Source: Streptomyces sp. DT2A-34
Lineage (GTDB): Bacteria > Actinomycetota > Actinomycetes > Streptomycetales > Streptomycetaceae
DNA length: 64,000 nt
Assembly: GCF_030499515.1 (NCBI RefSeq)
Contig: NZ_JASTWJ010000001.1
Span: 6,924,001-6,988,000 of the forward strand
Direction: 5' to 3'
The notes under the pieces are model-generated. The model was not told the origin of the DNA. It saw only the letters and a program-made list of their open reading frames with translations, and ran no database searches. Positions within the stretch are counted from its first letter, which is position 1, and each line of letters begins with the position of its first letter. This document shows, one piece after another, positions 7,881 through 15,940 of this stretch. Both the position numbers and the translations under genes were made by a program.

Positions 7881-8783
7881 TCAGACGCCGACCTTGCCGT
7901 CGGTCCCCCTGCTGGCCGGAATCGCGCACTCCGCGGGGTCGCCGGAGGGTTGCGCCGCGGCCAGGGCGCGGGCCCTGCGGCGGGCCAGCGGGGTCGCCAG
8001 GGCCGTCAGCGCGATGAACGCGCCGATGGTCAGCAGCACGATCGTCGCGCCGGGCGGCACGTCCTGGTAGTACGAGGTCACGGTGCCGCCGATCGTCACC
8101 GTGACGCCGATGGCGACGGCGATCGCGAACGTCGCCGCGAAGCTGCGGCTCAACTGCTGGGCCGCCGCCACCGGCACCACCATCAGCGCGCTGACCAGCA
8201 GCAGGCCGACGACGCGCATCGCGACCGTCACCGTCACGGCCGCCGTGATCGCCGTCAGCAGGTTCAGGGCGCGCACCGGAAGGCCGGTGACCCTCGCGAA
8301 CTCCTCGTCCTGACTCACCGCGAACAGCTGGCGGCGCAGGCCGAGTGTGACCAGCACCACGAACGCCGCGAGCAGACAGATCGCCGTCACGTCCGACTCG
8401 CTCACCGTCGAGAGGGAGCCGAACAGGTACGACGTGAGGTTCGCGTTCGAGCCCGTCGGCGCGAGGTTGATGAACATCACGCCGCCGGCCATACCGCCGT
8501 AGAAGAGCATCGCGAGGGCGATGTCGCCGCGCGTCTTGCCGTACCAGCGGATCAGCTCCATCAGCACGGCGCCGATGATCGAGACGAGCGTCGCCATCCA
8601 CACCGGGGACCAGGAGAGGAGGAAGCCGAGGCCTACGCCGGTCATCGCGACATGGCCGATTCCGTCGCCCATCAGGGCCTGGCGGCGCTGGACCAGGTAG
8701 ATGCCGATCGCGGGGGCCGTGATGCCGACCAGGACGGCGGCGAGCAGGGCCCGCTGCATGAAGTCGTAGTTCAGGATCTCCAT
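7881..8783 (-). CDS. znuB: Zinc ABC transporter permease ZnuB
   Basis: The 300-residue protein has about eight membrane segments and family motifs such as RRQALMGDGIGHVAMTGVGLG and the later LPVRALNLLTAITAAVTVTV. It is the ABC-3 family permease for zinc or manganese. It forms the membrane pore with ZnuC and receives zinc from ZnuA. The start overlaps the znuC stop by 1 bp (TGATG). The C-terminal tail is longer and more polar than the minimum family length. Confidence 0.92.
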   Translation of the reverse strand: MEILNYDFMQRALLAAVLVGITAPAIGIYLVQRRQALMGDGIGHVAMTGVGLGFLLSWSPVWMATLVSIIGAVLMELIRWYGKTRGDIALAMLFYGGMAGGVMFINLAPTGSNANLTSYLFGSLSTVSESDVTAICLLAAFVVLVTLGLRRQLFAVSQDEEFARVTGLPVRALNLLTAITAAVTVTVAMRVVGLLLVSALMVVPVAAAQQLSRSFAATFAIAVAIGVTVTIGGTVTSYYQDVPPGATIVLLTIGAFIALTALATPLARRRARALAAAQPSGDPAECAIPASRGTDGKVGV

Positions 8784-9550
8784 CAGCTCAGCAGTCCCGT
8801 CCGGATCGGTTCGGCGTCGTGAGCCGCGTGCGGGTGGACGTGGTCGTGGCCGGGCAGCGCGTGCTGGCCGACCGCCTTCGGGGGCGGGCCGTCGTGCAGG
8901 ACACAGCCGTCGCGCAGGACGACCGCCCGGTCGATCAGCGGCTCCAGGGGGCCGAGTTCGTGCAGGACGAGGAGGACCGTCGTACCGGCGGCGACCTGCT
9001 CCCTGAGCGTGCGGGCCAGGACCTCCTGGCTGGCCAGGTCGACGCCCGCCATCGGCTCGTCCATGATCAGCAGTTCGGGTTCGGAGGCCAGGGCGCGGGC
9101 GATCAGTACGCGCTGGTGCTGGCCGCCGGAGAGGGCGTTCACGGAGTCCTTGGCGCGGTCGGCCATCCCGACCAGCTCCAGGGCGCGCCGTACGGCCGCG
9201 TGGTCGGCCTTGCGCAGGACGCCGAAGCGGGTGCGGGACAGGCGGCCCGAGGAGACGACCTCGGTGATCGTGGCCGGGACCCCGCCCGCGGCGGTCGTGC
9301 GCTGCGGGACGTACCCCACGCGCGCCCAGTCGCGGAACCGTGCCCGCGCGGTGCCGAACAGCTCGATCTCGCCGGCGGCGACGGGTACCTGGCCGATGAT
9401 GCCGCGCACGGCGGTCGACTTGCCGGAGCCGTTGGCGCCGAGCAGCGCGACGACCTCACCGCGGGGCACGGTGAGGTCGATTCCGCGCAGGACGGGGCGC
9501 GAGCCCAGCTCGGCGTGTACGCCGCGCAGCGATATGACGGGCTCGGTCAT
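8783..9550 (-). CDS. znuC: Zinc ABC transporter ATP-binding protein ZnuC
   Basis: The 255-residue ATPase has Walker A GANGSGKST at about residue 36, Q-loop VGYVPQR, signature LSGGQHQR, Walker B LLIMDEP and switch His in LVLHELG. The C-terminal tail is His-rich (GQHALPGHDHVHPHAAHD), which may bind zinc and is common in this family. It lies 19 bp downstream of znuA and overlaps znuB. Confidence 0.94.
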   Translation of the reverse strand: MTEPVISLRGVHAELGSRPVLRGIDLTVPRGEVVALLGANGSGKSTAVRGIIGQVPVAAGEIELFGTARARFRDWARVGYVPQRTTAAGGVPATITEVVSSGRLSRTRFGVLRKADHAAVRRALELVGMADRAKDSVNALSGGQHQRVLIARALASEPELLIMDEPMAGVDLASQEVLARTLREQVAAGTTVLLVLHELGPLEPLIDRAVVLRDGCVLHDGPPPKAVGQHALPGHDHVHPHAAHDAEPIRTGLLS

Positions 9551-9569
9551 GCCGTCCTCCGTAGGTTGA

Positions 9570-10556
9570 TCACTTGGCTCCCAGAGCCGTCTTCAGGGCC
9601 GCGAGGTTGGCGTCCATGACCGCGAAATAGTCGTCGCCCTTGGACTTGTCGGTGATGCCCTCGAGCGGGTCGAGGACGTCCGTCTTCAGGCCCGCGTCGT
9701 CGGCGAGGGTCTTCGCGGTCTTGTCGGACACCAGTGTCTCGTAGAAGACGGTGGTGACGCCGTCGGCCTTGGCCTCCTGCTGGAGCTCCTTGATCCGGGC
9801 CGGGCTGGGCTCGCTCTCCGGGTCGAGTCCGGAGATGGCCTCCTGGGTCAGGCCGTAGCGCTCGGCGAGGTAGCCGAAGGCGGCGTGGTTGGTGAAGAAG
9901 ACCTTGGACTTGGTGTTCTTCAGGCCGTCCGCGAACCGGGTGTTGAGATCGCCGAGCTTCTTGACCAGCGCGGCGGTGTTCTTCTTGTAGTCGGCCGCGT
10001 GGTCCGGGTCCGCCTTCTCGAAGGCCGCGCCGACCCCCTTGGCGACCTCGGCGTACTTCACCGGGTCGAGCCAGATGTGCGGGTCGCGGGCGTGCTCCTC
10101 CTCTTCGGAGGGCGACTCCTCGGCGTGCGCTTCCTCGCCCTCGTGCTCGTGGCTGTCCTCAAGGCTGCCGTGGTCCTCCAGCGTGGTGAGCGAGGCGGCG
10201 TCGATCTTGGTCTTGACGCCGGACTGCGTGACGGCCTCGTCGACGGCGGGCTGCAGGCTCTTGAGGTAGAGGGCGGCGTCGGACTCCTCGATCTGGGCGC
10301 GCTGTTGGGCGCTGACCTCCAGGTCGTGCGGCTCCTGGCCGGGCTTGGTCAGGCTGGTGACCTTCACATGGTCGCCGCCGATCTGCTCGGCGAGGAAGGC
10401 CATCGGGTAGAACGACGCGACCACGTCGAACTTGTCCGTGTTGCCCGTGGCCGCGCTGTCCGAGGAGCAGGCGGAGAGCGTGCCGAGACCGAGGACGGTC
10501 GCGGCCGCGAGGGCAACCCCGGATATGTGGTGTCGTCGTACGTTCATGACAGTCAT
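9570..10556 (-). CDS. znuA: Zinc-binding lipoprotein ZnuA
   Basis: The 328-residue protein has a signal peptide with lipobox LSAC at about residues 27-30. A cluster-A1/TroA fold follows, with FYPMAFLAEQIGGDHV, PHDLEVSAQQ, an acidic His-rich loop (EDSHEHEGEEAHAEE), DPHIWLDPV and a late NHAAFGYLAERYGL. It captures zinc outside the membrane for ZnuBC. The starts at 10556 and 10547 are both possible. Neither has a good ribosome site, and the 10556 ATG lies inside a candidate Zur box, so the mRNA may be leaderless or start very close to the codon. Confidence 0.93.
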   Translation of the reverse strand: MTVMNVRRHHISGVALAAATVLGLGTLSACSSDSAATGNTDKFDVVASFYPMAFLAEQIGGDHVKVTSLTKPGQEPHDLEVSAQQRAQIEESDAALYLKSLQPAVDEAVTQSGVKTKIDAASLTTLEDHGSLEDSHEHEGEEAHAEESPSEEEEHARDPHIWLDPVKYAEVAKGVGAAFEKADPDHAADYKKNTAALVKKLGDLNTRFADGLKNTKSKVFFTNHAAFGYLAERYGLTQEAISGLDPESEPSPARIKELQQEAKADGVTTVFYETLVSDKTAKTLADDAGLKTDVLDPLEGITDKSKGDDYFAVMDANLAALKTALGAK

Positions 10557-10583
10557 TTTCAGCCGTAGTGGAAACCATTGTCA
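10547..10583 (-). promoter_or_regulatory. Two candidate Zur boxes before znuA
   Basis: On the minus strand TGACAATGGTTTCCA (10583-10569) and TGAAAATGACTGTCA (10561-10547) match the actinobacterial Zur consensus TGAAAATGATTTTCA at about 12 and 13 of 15 positions. Their centres are 22 bp apart, two helical turns. The proximal box overlaps the first possible znuA ATG. The consensus is recalled from the family and was not scored by a matrix. Confidence 0.75.
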
Positions 10584-10709
10584 ACAAGCGTGAGCGGCTG
10601 TCCACAGAGCGCTACCGATTTGGTTGAGGGGGAGCCCCCGCCGGTACCCTGAAGCATTCGCTGTGAAGCGCCTCGCTTCGTCGCCCGTCGTCGTAATGAA
10701 GAGAGCACC

Positions 10710-12092
10710 GTGGCCGCCGACAAGATCGACACCATCGTCAGCCTGAGCAAGCGCCGTGGCTTCGTATTCCCGTGCAGTGAGATCTACGGCGGCCAGCGCG
10801 CCGCCTGGGACTACGGACCGCTGGGTGTCGAACTCAAGGAGAACCTGAAGCGCCAGTGGTGGCGCTACATGGTGACGTCGCGCGAGGACGTGGTCGGCAT
10901 CGACTCGTCCGTGATCCTGGCCCCCGAGGTCTGGGTCGCCTCCGGTCACGTCGCCACCTTCACGGACCCGTTGACCGAGTGCACCTCCTGCCACAAGCGG
11001 TTCCGCGCCGACCACCTGGAGGAGGCCTACGAGGCCAAGAAGGGCCACCTCCCGGAGAACGGTCTCGCGGACCTCAACTGCCCGAACTGCGGCAACAAGG
11101 GCCAGTTCACCGAGCCCAAGCAGTTCTCGGGTCTGCTGTCGACGCACCTCGGCCCGACGCAGGACTCCGGCTCCATCGCTTATCTCCGCCCCGAGACCGC
11201 CCAGGGCATCTTCACCAACTTCGCCCAGGTGCAGGTCGCTTCGCGCAAGAAGCCCCCGTTCGGCATCGCGCAGATGGGCAAGTCCTTCCGCAACGAGATC
11301 ACGCCCGGCAACTTCATCTTCCGCACCCGCGAGTTCGAGCAGATGGAGATGGAGTTCTTCGTCAAGCCGGGCGAGGACGAGAAGTGGCAGGAGTACTGGA
11401 TGGAGCAGCGCTGGAACTGGTACACCGGCCTCGGCCTGCGCGAGGAGAACATGCGGTGGTACGAGCACCCCAAGGAGAAGCTCTCCCACTACTCCAAGCG
11501 CACCGCTGACATCGAGTACCGCTTCCAGTTCGGCGGCAACGAGTGGGGCGAGCTGGAGGGCGTCGCCAACCGCACCGACTACGACCTCGGCGCGCACTCC
11601 AAGGCCTCCGGCCAGGACCTCTCCTACTTCGACCAGGAGGCCGGCGAGCGCTGGACGCCGTACGTCATCGAGCCGGCGGCCGGTGTCGGGCGCGCGATGC
11701 TGGCGTTCCTGCTCGACGCGTACGTCGAGGACGAGGCGCCGAACGCCAAGGGCAAGATGGAGAAGCGGACGGTGCTGCGCCTCGACCACCGTCTGGCTCC
11801 GGTGAAGGTCGCGGTGCTGCCGCTGTCGAGGAATGCCGAGCTGTCCCCGAAGGCCAAGGGTCTCGCGCAGGCGCTGCGGCAGAACTGGAACATCGAGTTC
11901 GACGACGCGGGTGCGATCGGGCGCCGTTACCGTCGCCAGGACGAGATCGGTACGCCGTACTGCGTGACGGTCGACTTCGACACGCTGGACGACAATGCGG
12001 TGACGGTGCGTGAGCGGGACTCGATGAAGCAGGAGCGTGTGTCGCTGGACCAGATCGAGGGGTACCTGGCGGGGCGCCTGCTGGGCTGCTAG
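10710..12092 (+). CDS. glyS: Glycyl-tRNA synthetase (alpha2 type)
   Basis: The 460-residue class II synthetase has [17 protein letters not shown] at the N-terminus, a zinc site CTSC ... CPNCGNKG, the RPETAQGIF motif, motif 2 [20 protein letters not shown] and a C-terminal anticodon-binding domain ([19 protein letters not shown]). It charges tRNA-Gly. The GTG at 10710 is chosen from the family N-terminus. It is divergent from znuA with a ~150-bp spacer holding both promoters. It is an essential, single-subunit type enzyme. Confidence 0.97.
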   Translation: MAADKIDTIVSLSKRRGFVFPCSEIYGGQRAAWDYGPLGVELKENLKRQWWRYMVTSREDVVGIDSSVILAPEVWVASGHVATFTDPLTECTSCHKRFRADHLEEAYEAKKGHLPENGLADLNCPNCGNKGQFTEPKQFSGLLSTHLGPTQDSGSIAYLRPETAQGIFTNFAQVQVASRKKPPFGIAQMGKSFRNEITPGNFIFRTREFEQMEMEFFVKPGEDEKWQEYWMEQRWNWYTGLGLREENMRWYEHPKEKLSHYSKRTADIEYRFQFGGNEWGELEGVANRTDYDLGAHSKASGQDLSYFDQEAGERWTPYVIEPAAGVGRAMLAFLLDAYVEDEAPNAKGKMEKRTVLRLDHRLAPVKVAVLPLSRNAELSPKAKGLAQALRQNWNIEFDDAGAIGRRYRRQDEIGTPYCVTVDFDTLDDNAVTVRERDSMKQERVSLDQIEGYLAGRLLGC

Positions 12093-12139
12093 GTGGTTGT
12101 GCGGGTCAGCGTCTGCCTGGCTCGTGTGTTTGCCCGGCC

Positions 12140-12199
12140 GCGGGTTCGTCGTGGCTGGTCGCGCGGTTCCCCGCGCCCCTTGGGCGGGTGCGGGGAACC
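12140..12199. repeat. Streptomyces-type dispersed intergenic repeat with terminator-like hairpin
   Basis: The segment reads GCGGGTTCGTCGTGGCTGGT then CGCGC and CCCCGCGCCCCT, and it recurs in opposite orientation at 61898-61965. It contains a perfect 10-bp stem GGTTCCCCGC (12165-12174) pairing with GCGGGGAACC (12190-12199). It sits just after the glyS stop, so it may end glyS transcription. The 196-bp glyS-LysE gap holds nothing else I can identify. Confidence 0.7.
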
Positions 12200-12288
12200 G
12201 GCGTTCACAGGGGCCCGGAATTGGTCCTCGTGGGCGGTCGGCGATTGGCCCTGTTTCCAGGGATGCCGGTGGCCGCAGGGTGGCGGCC

Positions 12289-12900
12289 ATGAGTATCGCG
12301 TTCTTGTTGACCACCCTTGTTGTCGTCGCCACCCCCGGCACCGGCGTCGTCTACACCCTGGCCGCCGGCCTCTCCCGCGGTCGGCGTGCGAGTGTCGTCG
12401 CCGCCTTCGCGTGCACGCTCGGGATCGTGCCGCACATGCTGGCCACCGTCACCGGGGTCGCCGCTCTGCTGCACGCGAGCGCGACGGCCTTCCAGATCCT
12501 CAAGTACGCCGGTGTCGCCTACCTCTTGTACATGGCGTGGGCGACGCTCAAGGACAAGGAGGCCATCGCGGTGGACGAGGGTGCCGCGCCGCGCTCCTCG
12601 GGGCGCGTGATCCTGCGGGGCGTACTGATCAACCTCCTCAACCCGAAGCTGACGATCTTCTTCTTCGCGTTCCTGCCCCAGTTCGTGGACCCGGGCGAGG
12701 CGAACGCCCTGCCGCGCATGCTGGCGCTCAGCGCGGTGTTCATGCTGGTGACCTTCGCGGTCTTCGCGGCGTACGGCGTGCTCGCGGCCTCCGTGCGCAG
12801 CCAGGTCACCTCCCGGCCCAGGGTGATGACGTGGCTGCGGCGGAGCTTCGCCGGGTCGTTCGTGGCGCTGGGGGCGAAGCTGGCGGTCACGGCCCGCTAG
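12289..12900 (+). CDS. LysE/RhtB family exporter
   Basis: The 203-residue protein has about six membrane segments and the family motifs ATPGTGVVYTLAAGLSRGRR near the N-terminus and NLLNPKLTIFFFAFLPQF in the middle. These proteins export amino acids or related small molecules. The start at 12289 is chosen because it gives the usual family length and has an AGGGTGG upstream. It is convergent with blaB, 27 bp between stops. Substrate unknown. Confidence 0.88.
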   Translation: MSIAFLLTTLVVVATPGTGVVYTLAAGLSRGRRASVVAAFACTLGIVPHMLATVTGVAALLHASATAFQILKYAGVAYLLYMAWATLKDKEAIAVDEGAAPRSSGRVILRGVLINLLNPKLTIFFFAFLPQFVDPGEANALPRMLALSAVFMLVTFAVFAAYGVLAASVRSQVTSRPRVMTWLRRSFAGSFVALGAKLAVTAR

Positions 12901-12927
12901 CTTTCCTCGGTCACTGGACTTCCTCGT

Positions 12928-13881
12928 TCACTGAACCCACCTCGAACGCAGTTCGTCGCGCAGTCGCCGGGCGACCTGGCCCATGAGGGCGTCGGCGCCC
13001 GGCTGGCGGCCGGCGGCCACCCGGGACTCGGTCAGGACGGCTATCGCGTAGCTCTGGCCGTCGGCGTGCTCGACGACGCCGACCTCGTGGCGCAGGTTGA
13101 GCAGCATGCCGGTCTTGGACGACCAGGTGGAGGCGTCGGAGTCGAAGTCCGGGGCGAGGCGGTTGCGTACGAGGTTGTTGGCCATGAAGCCGCGTACCTG
13201 GGCCGCGACGTCGGGGTGGATCGCCATCGCCGGGGCCTCGGCGCCGGCCTCGGTTCGGGGGCGGGCCTGCCAGAGGGCTTGCAGCAGGTCGACGAAGGCC
13301 CGTGCCGTCCCGGTGTTGGCGCGTGAGATGTCGAGCTGGGGGACCCGGTGGCCGCGCCCCGGGGTGCCGGCGTCGATCGCGAAGGCGTGCGCGAGGTGGA
13401 CGTCCGCCGGGTCGAAACGCTCCACCGGGGTCTCCATCAGCTCGCGCATGGTGTGCCGTACGGCGATGCCGCGCAGCCCCAACTCGTGCAGGACCGCGCC
13501 GACTCGGTCGGGCGGCGTGAGCTCGAAGAGGGCGTCGGCGGCGCTGTTGTCGCTGATGCAGGTGCTGAGGTAGAGCAGGTCCTCGACGGCGATGTGGGCC
13601 GCGTGCCGGAAGCGGCTCAGGCCGGTCGGGCCCGGCGTGGTGATCCGGCCAGGCGGCACCTCGATCACCTTGGCGCCGTCGAGTTCCCCGCGCCGGACGC
13701 GTTCCAGCGTCACCAGGGCGAGCGGGATCTTCACGAGGGACGCGACAGGTAACTCGATGTCGGGGTCGATGCCGATCTCGTCGCCGCTCTCCAGGTCCCG
13801 GACGAGGAACGAGCCGTACAGCCCGCCCTCGCGCAGGTCCCGGCGCAGGTCGCCGAGCAGTCTCTCGGTACTCGTGGTCAT
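12928..13881 (-). CDS. blaB: BlaB-like penicillin-recognising regulatory protein
   Basis: The 317-residue protein has the serine beta-lactamase fold: SxxK as S-L-V-K, S-D-N in CISDNSAAD, and K-T-G in SSKTGML. No signal peptide is visible, and the omega-loop Glu is not obvious (R-F-D-P replaces R-x-E-P). That fits BlaB of the S. cacaoi beta-lactamase system, a cytoplasmic protein needed for induction rather than an enzyme. Its ATG overlaps the LysR stop (ATGA), so it is co-expressed with blaA. A TTA leucine codon sits at residue 44 (13750-13752), implying bldA dependence. Confidence 0.82.
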   Translation of the reverse strand: MTTSTERLLGDLRRDLREGGLYGSFLVRDLESGDEIGIDPDIELPVASLVKIPLALVTLERVRRGELDGAKVIEVPPGRITTPGPTGLSRFRHAAHIAVEDLLYLSTCISDNSAADALFELTPPDRVGAVLHELGLRGIAVRHTMRELMETPVERFDPADVHLAHAFAIDAGTPGRGHRVPQLDISRANTGTARAFVDLLQALWQARPRTEAGAEAPAMAIHPDVAAQVRGFMANNLVRNRLAPDFDSDASTWSSKTGMLLNLRHEVGVVEHADGQSYAIAVLTESRVAAGRQPGADALMGQVARRLRDELRSRWVQ

Positions 13882-14783
13882 GCGGCTGCCTCCGAGGGCT
13901 CCGTCGCGTCGAGGCATCGGGCGATGCCGTGCGCGCATGCCTGGCGTACCCGGACCGCGTCGAGGTCCGCCTCGTCCGCCACGGCCAGCGAGAACCCGCG
14001 TGCGAAGGCGGGGCCCAGTTCGCCGACGGGGCGCCAGTGGAGGCGGAGTTCGCGGGCCTGCGCGGCCGAGCACAGCAGCGCGTCGCCGTGGCTGATCACG
14101 TCCGCCGCGGCGGTGGCCACGGCCGGCGCGACGGCCAGCTGGGCCGGGCGCAGGCCGACGGCGTCGCGCAGCCGGGCGAGCCGGTCCCGGATGTGCGGCA
14201 CGTCGTCCTCCGGCTGGAGCCACACGCGCCGGGGCCGCCGGTCGCGGTCGGCGCGGCCGGGGCGCAGGGTGTCCAGGTAGATCGGTCCGCCGCCCGGGTC
14301 CCGCGCGACCGCCAGGCCCAGCGGAACCGTCCAGGTCGCCTCCGTAGGGGCCACCGCGAGCAGCGCCGCACGCACCTGCCGGGAGGTCACGAGGTCGGCC
14401 CGCTCGGCCGGTCCGGCGGGGAACGGGTCGAGGAGGACCCCCTGCTCGTGTGCCTCGGCGATGAGGCGGGCGAGGGCGGCGGTCGGGCACACGGCGGGGA
14501 CGGCGAGCCGCAGCGGCCGGTTCCGCGCGGCCTGCGCCTCGTGCTCCAACCGGTCGGCGAGCCGCACCAGTTGCCTCGCCGTCGGCAGCATGTCCCGGCC
14601 GAAGGGCGTCAGCGTCACCGTCCGCGAGGACCGGTCCAACAGCCGTTCGCCGAGGCGTTGTTCCAGTGCGGCGATGCGGCGGCTCACCACCGACTGGGCC
14701 GTCCGGGCCGCCGCCGCACCCACCGTGAAACTGCCGTGCTCGCTCACACTGACGAACGCCCGGCATGCCGCGACAAGATCCAC
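13878..14783 (-). CDS. blaA: LysR-type regulator, BlaA-like activator of the beta-lactamase gene
   Basis: The ~301-residue protein starts VDLVAACRAFVSVSEHGSFT with the winged helix at about residues 2-60 (QSVVSRRIAALEQRLGERLL), followed by a LysR substrate-binding domain. Two GTG starts are possible (14783 and 14792); the first aligns better with the family. It is divergent from the beta-lactamase gene, as LysR activators usually are, with a T-N11-A dyad between them. In S. cacaoi the matching BlaA binds the blaA-blaL intergenic region. Confidence 0.86.
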   Translation of the reverse strand: MDLVAACRAFVSVSEHGSFTVGAAAARTAQSVVSRRIAALEQRLGERLLDRSSRTVTLTPFGRDMLPTARQLVRLADRLEHEAQAARNRPLRLAVPAVCPTAALARLIAEAHEQGVLLDPFPAGPAERADLVTSRQVRAALLAVAPTEATWTVPLGLAVARDPGGGPIYLDTLRPGRADRDRRPRRVWLQPEDDVPHIRDRLARLRDAVGLRPAQLAVAPAVATAAADVISHGDALLCSAAQARELRLHWRPVGELGPAFARGFSLAVADEADLDAVRVRQACAHGIARCLDATEPSEAAA

Positions 14784-14793
14784 GAGCCCCACT

Positions 14794-14808
14794 ATGCCAA
14801 AACAGCAT
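14794..14808. promoter_or_regulatory. LysR T-N11-A operator between blaA and blaL
   Basis: ATGCCAAAACAGCAT is a dyad (ATGC-N7-GCAT) containing T-N11-A (14795-14807), the classic LysR contact pattern. It lies 11 bp upstream of the blaA start and 95 bp from the beta-lactamase start, inside the only divergent promoter region of the cluster. Confidence 0.65.
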
Positions 14809-14902
14809 GGAATCGAGCGTTCGAGTCTTGGACCTCGGCCACCCGATGGCCGGAGAGTGGCGCCAGCCCCCTTCCCCCTTCGACTGCTTGGAGGTCCATT
14901 CC

Positions 14903-15844
14903 ATGACGCATCCGCTTCGCATCCGCCGGAGCGCCGCCTGGGCGGCAGCAGGCTTACTCGCGCTCGCCGCGCTTCCCGCGTGCGGTCAGGAGACCGCGTC
15001 CGGGGCCGGTTCACCCGCCGGTGCGGCACGATCCGCGTCACCGACGCCGGCCACGAAGCCCACAGCCGGTGAATTCCGGGCACTGGAGCGGGAGTTCGAC
15101 GCACGGCTCGGTGTCTACGCCCTGGACACCGGCACGGGCCGGACGGTCGGGTACCGGGCGGACGACCGGTTCGCGTACGCCTCCACGTTCAAGGCGCTGG
15201 CGGCGGGTGCCGTCCTCCGCGAGTTCGGGACGGACGGCATCGACAAGGTGGTCACCGCCTCGCGCGAGGACGTGGTCGCGGACTCGCCCGTGTCCGAGAA
15301 CTTCGTCGAGAAGGGCATGAGCCTGCGGGGGCTGTGCGCCGCGACCCTCTGGTACAGCGACAACACGGCCGTCAACCTGCTCCTCGACGAACTCGGCGGC
15401 CCCGACGGCCTGGAGAAGGTGCTGGAGGACCTCGGCGACGACGTCACCGAGATGGACCGGTACGAGCCGGACATGAGCGAAGGCAAGCCGGGTGACATCC
15501 GCGACACGAGCACACCGCGTGCGATGGCGGGAAGCCTGCGGGCCTTCCTGCTCGGCGACGCCCTGAAGCGGGACGAACGCGAGCTGCTCCGGCGGTGGAT
15601 GACGACGAACATGACGGGGGGCACGCTCATCCGGGCGGGCGTCCCCGACGGCTGGGAGGTCGCCGACAAGAGCGGCACCGCCGGATACGGGGGACGCAAC
15701 AACATCGCCGTGCTGTGGCCGGACGACGGTGGCAACCCCATCGTCATGGCGGTCATGTCCACCCGAGGCAAACAGGACGCCGAACGTCGCGACGCCCTGA
15801 TCGCCAAGGCCGCCACTGTGGCGGTCGACGGCCTCGGACGCTAG
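14903..15844 (+). CDS. blaL: Class A beta-lactamase, putative lipoprotein
   Basis: The 313-residue protein has a signal peptide with lipobox-like L-P-A-C at about residues 25-28. The class A motifs are S-T-F-K (catalytic Ser70), S-D-N (WYSDNTAV), R-Y-E-P with Glu166, and K-S-G (DKSGTAGY). It hydrolyses beta-lactams outside the cell membrane. Position 170 of the omega loop is Ser in E-P-D-M-S rather than the usual Asn. GGAGG precedes the ATG. A TTA codon at residue 18 (14954-14956) lies in the signal peptide and would make expression bldA-dependent. Confidence 0.93.
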   Translation: MTHPLRIRRSAAWAAAGLLALAALPACGQETASGAGSPAGAARSASPTPATKPTAGEFRALEREFDARLGVYALDTGTGRTVGYRADDRFAYASTFKALAAGAVLREFGTDGIDKVVTASREDVVADSPVSENFVEKGMSLRGLCAATLWYSDNTAVNLLLDELGGPDGLEKVLEDLGDDVTEMDRYEPDMSEGKPGDIRDTSTPRAMAGSLRAFLLGDALKRDERELLRRWMTTNMTGGTLIRAGVPDGWEVADKSGTAGYGGRNNIAVLWPDDGGNPIVMAVMSTRGKQDAERRDALIAKAATVAVDGLGR

Positions 15845-15888
15845 GGCGGCCGGTTCGCCAGCGGGATCGTCCGCCGACGGATGACAGC

Positions 15889-15924
15889 TGACAGCTGACA
15901 GATGTTGAAATCTGTCAGCTGTCA
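15889..15924. promoter_or_regulatory. Perfect 15-bp inverted repeat upstream of the AKR-TetR pair
   Basis: TGACAGCTGACAGAT (15889-15903) and ATCTGTCAGCTGTCA (15910-15924) are perfect inverted arms around GTTGAA. A third TGACAGC lies directly upstream at 15882. The dyad ends 17 bp before the aldo-keto reductase ATG, a good place for a repressor operator, and the downstream TetR gene is the likely binder. No T-run follows, but it could also act as a terminator for blaL. Confidence 0.7.
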
Positions 15925-15940
15925 TGTCACGGTGGTGGGC

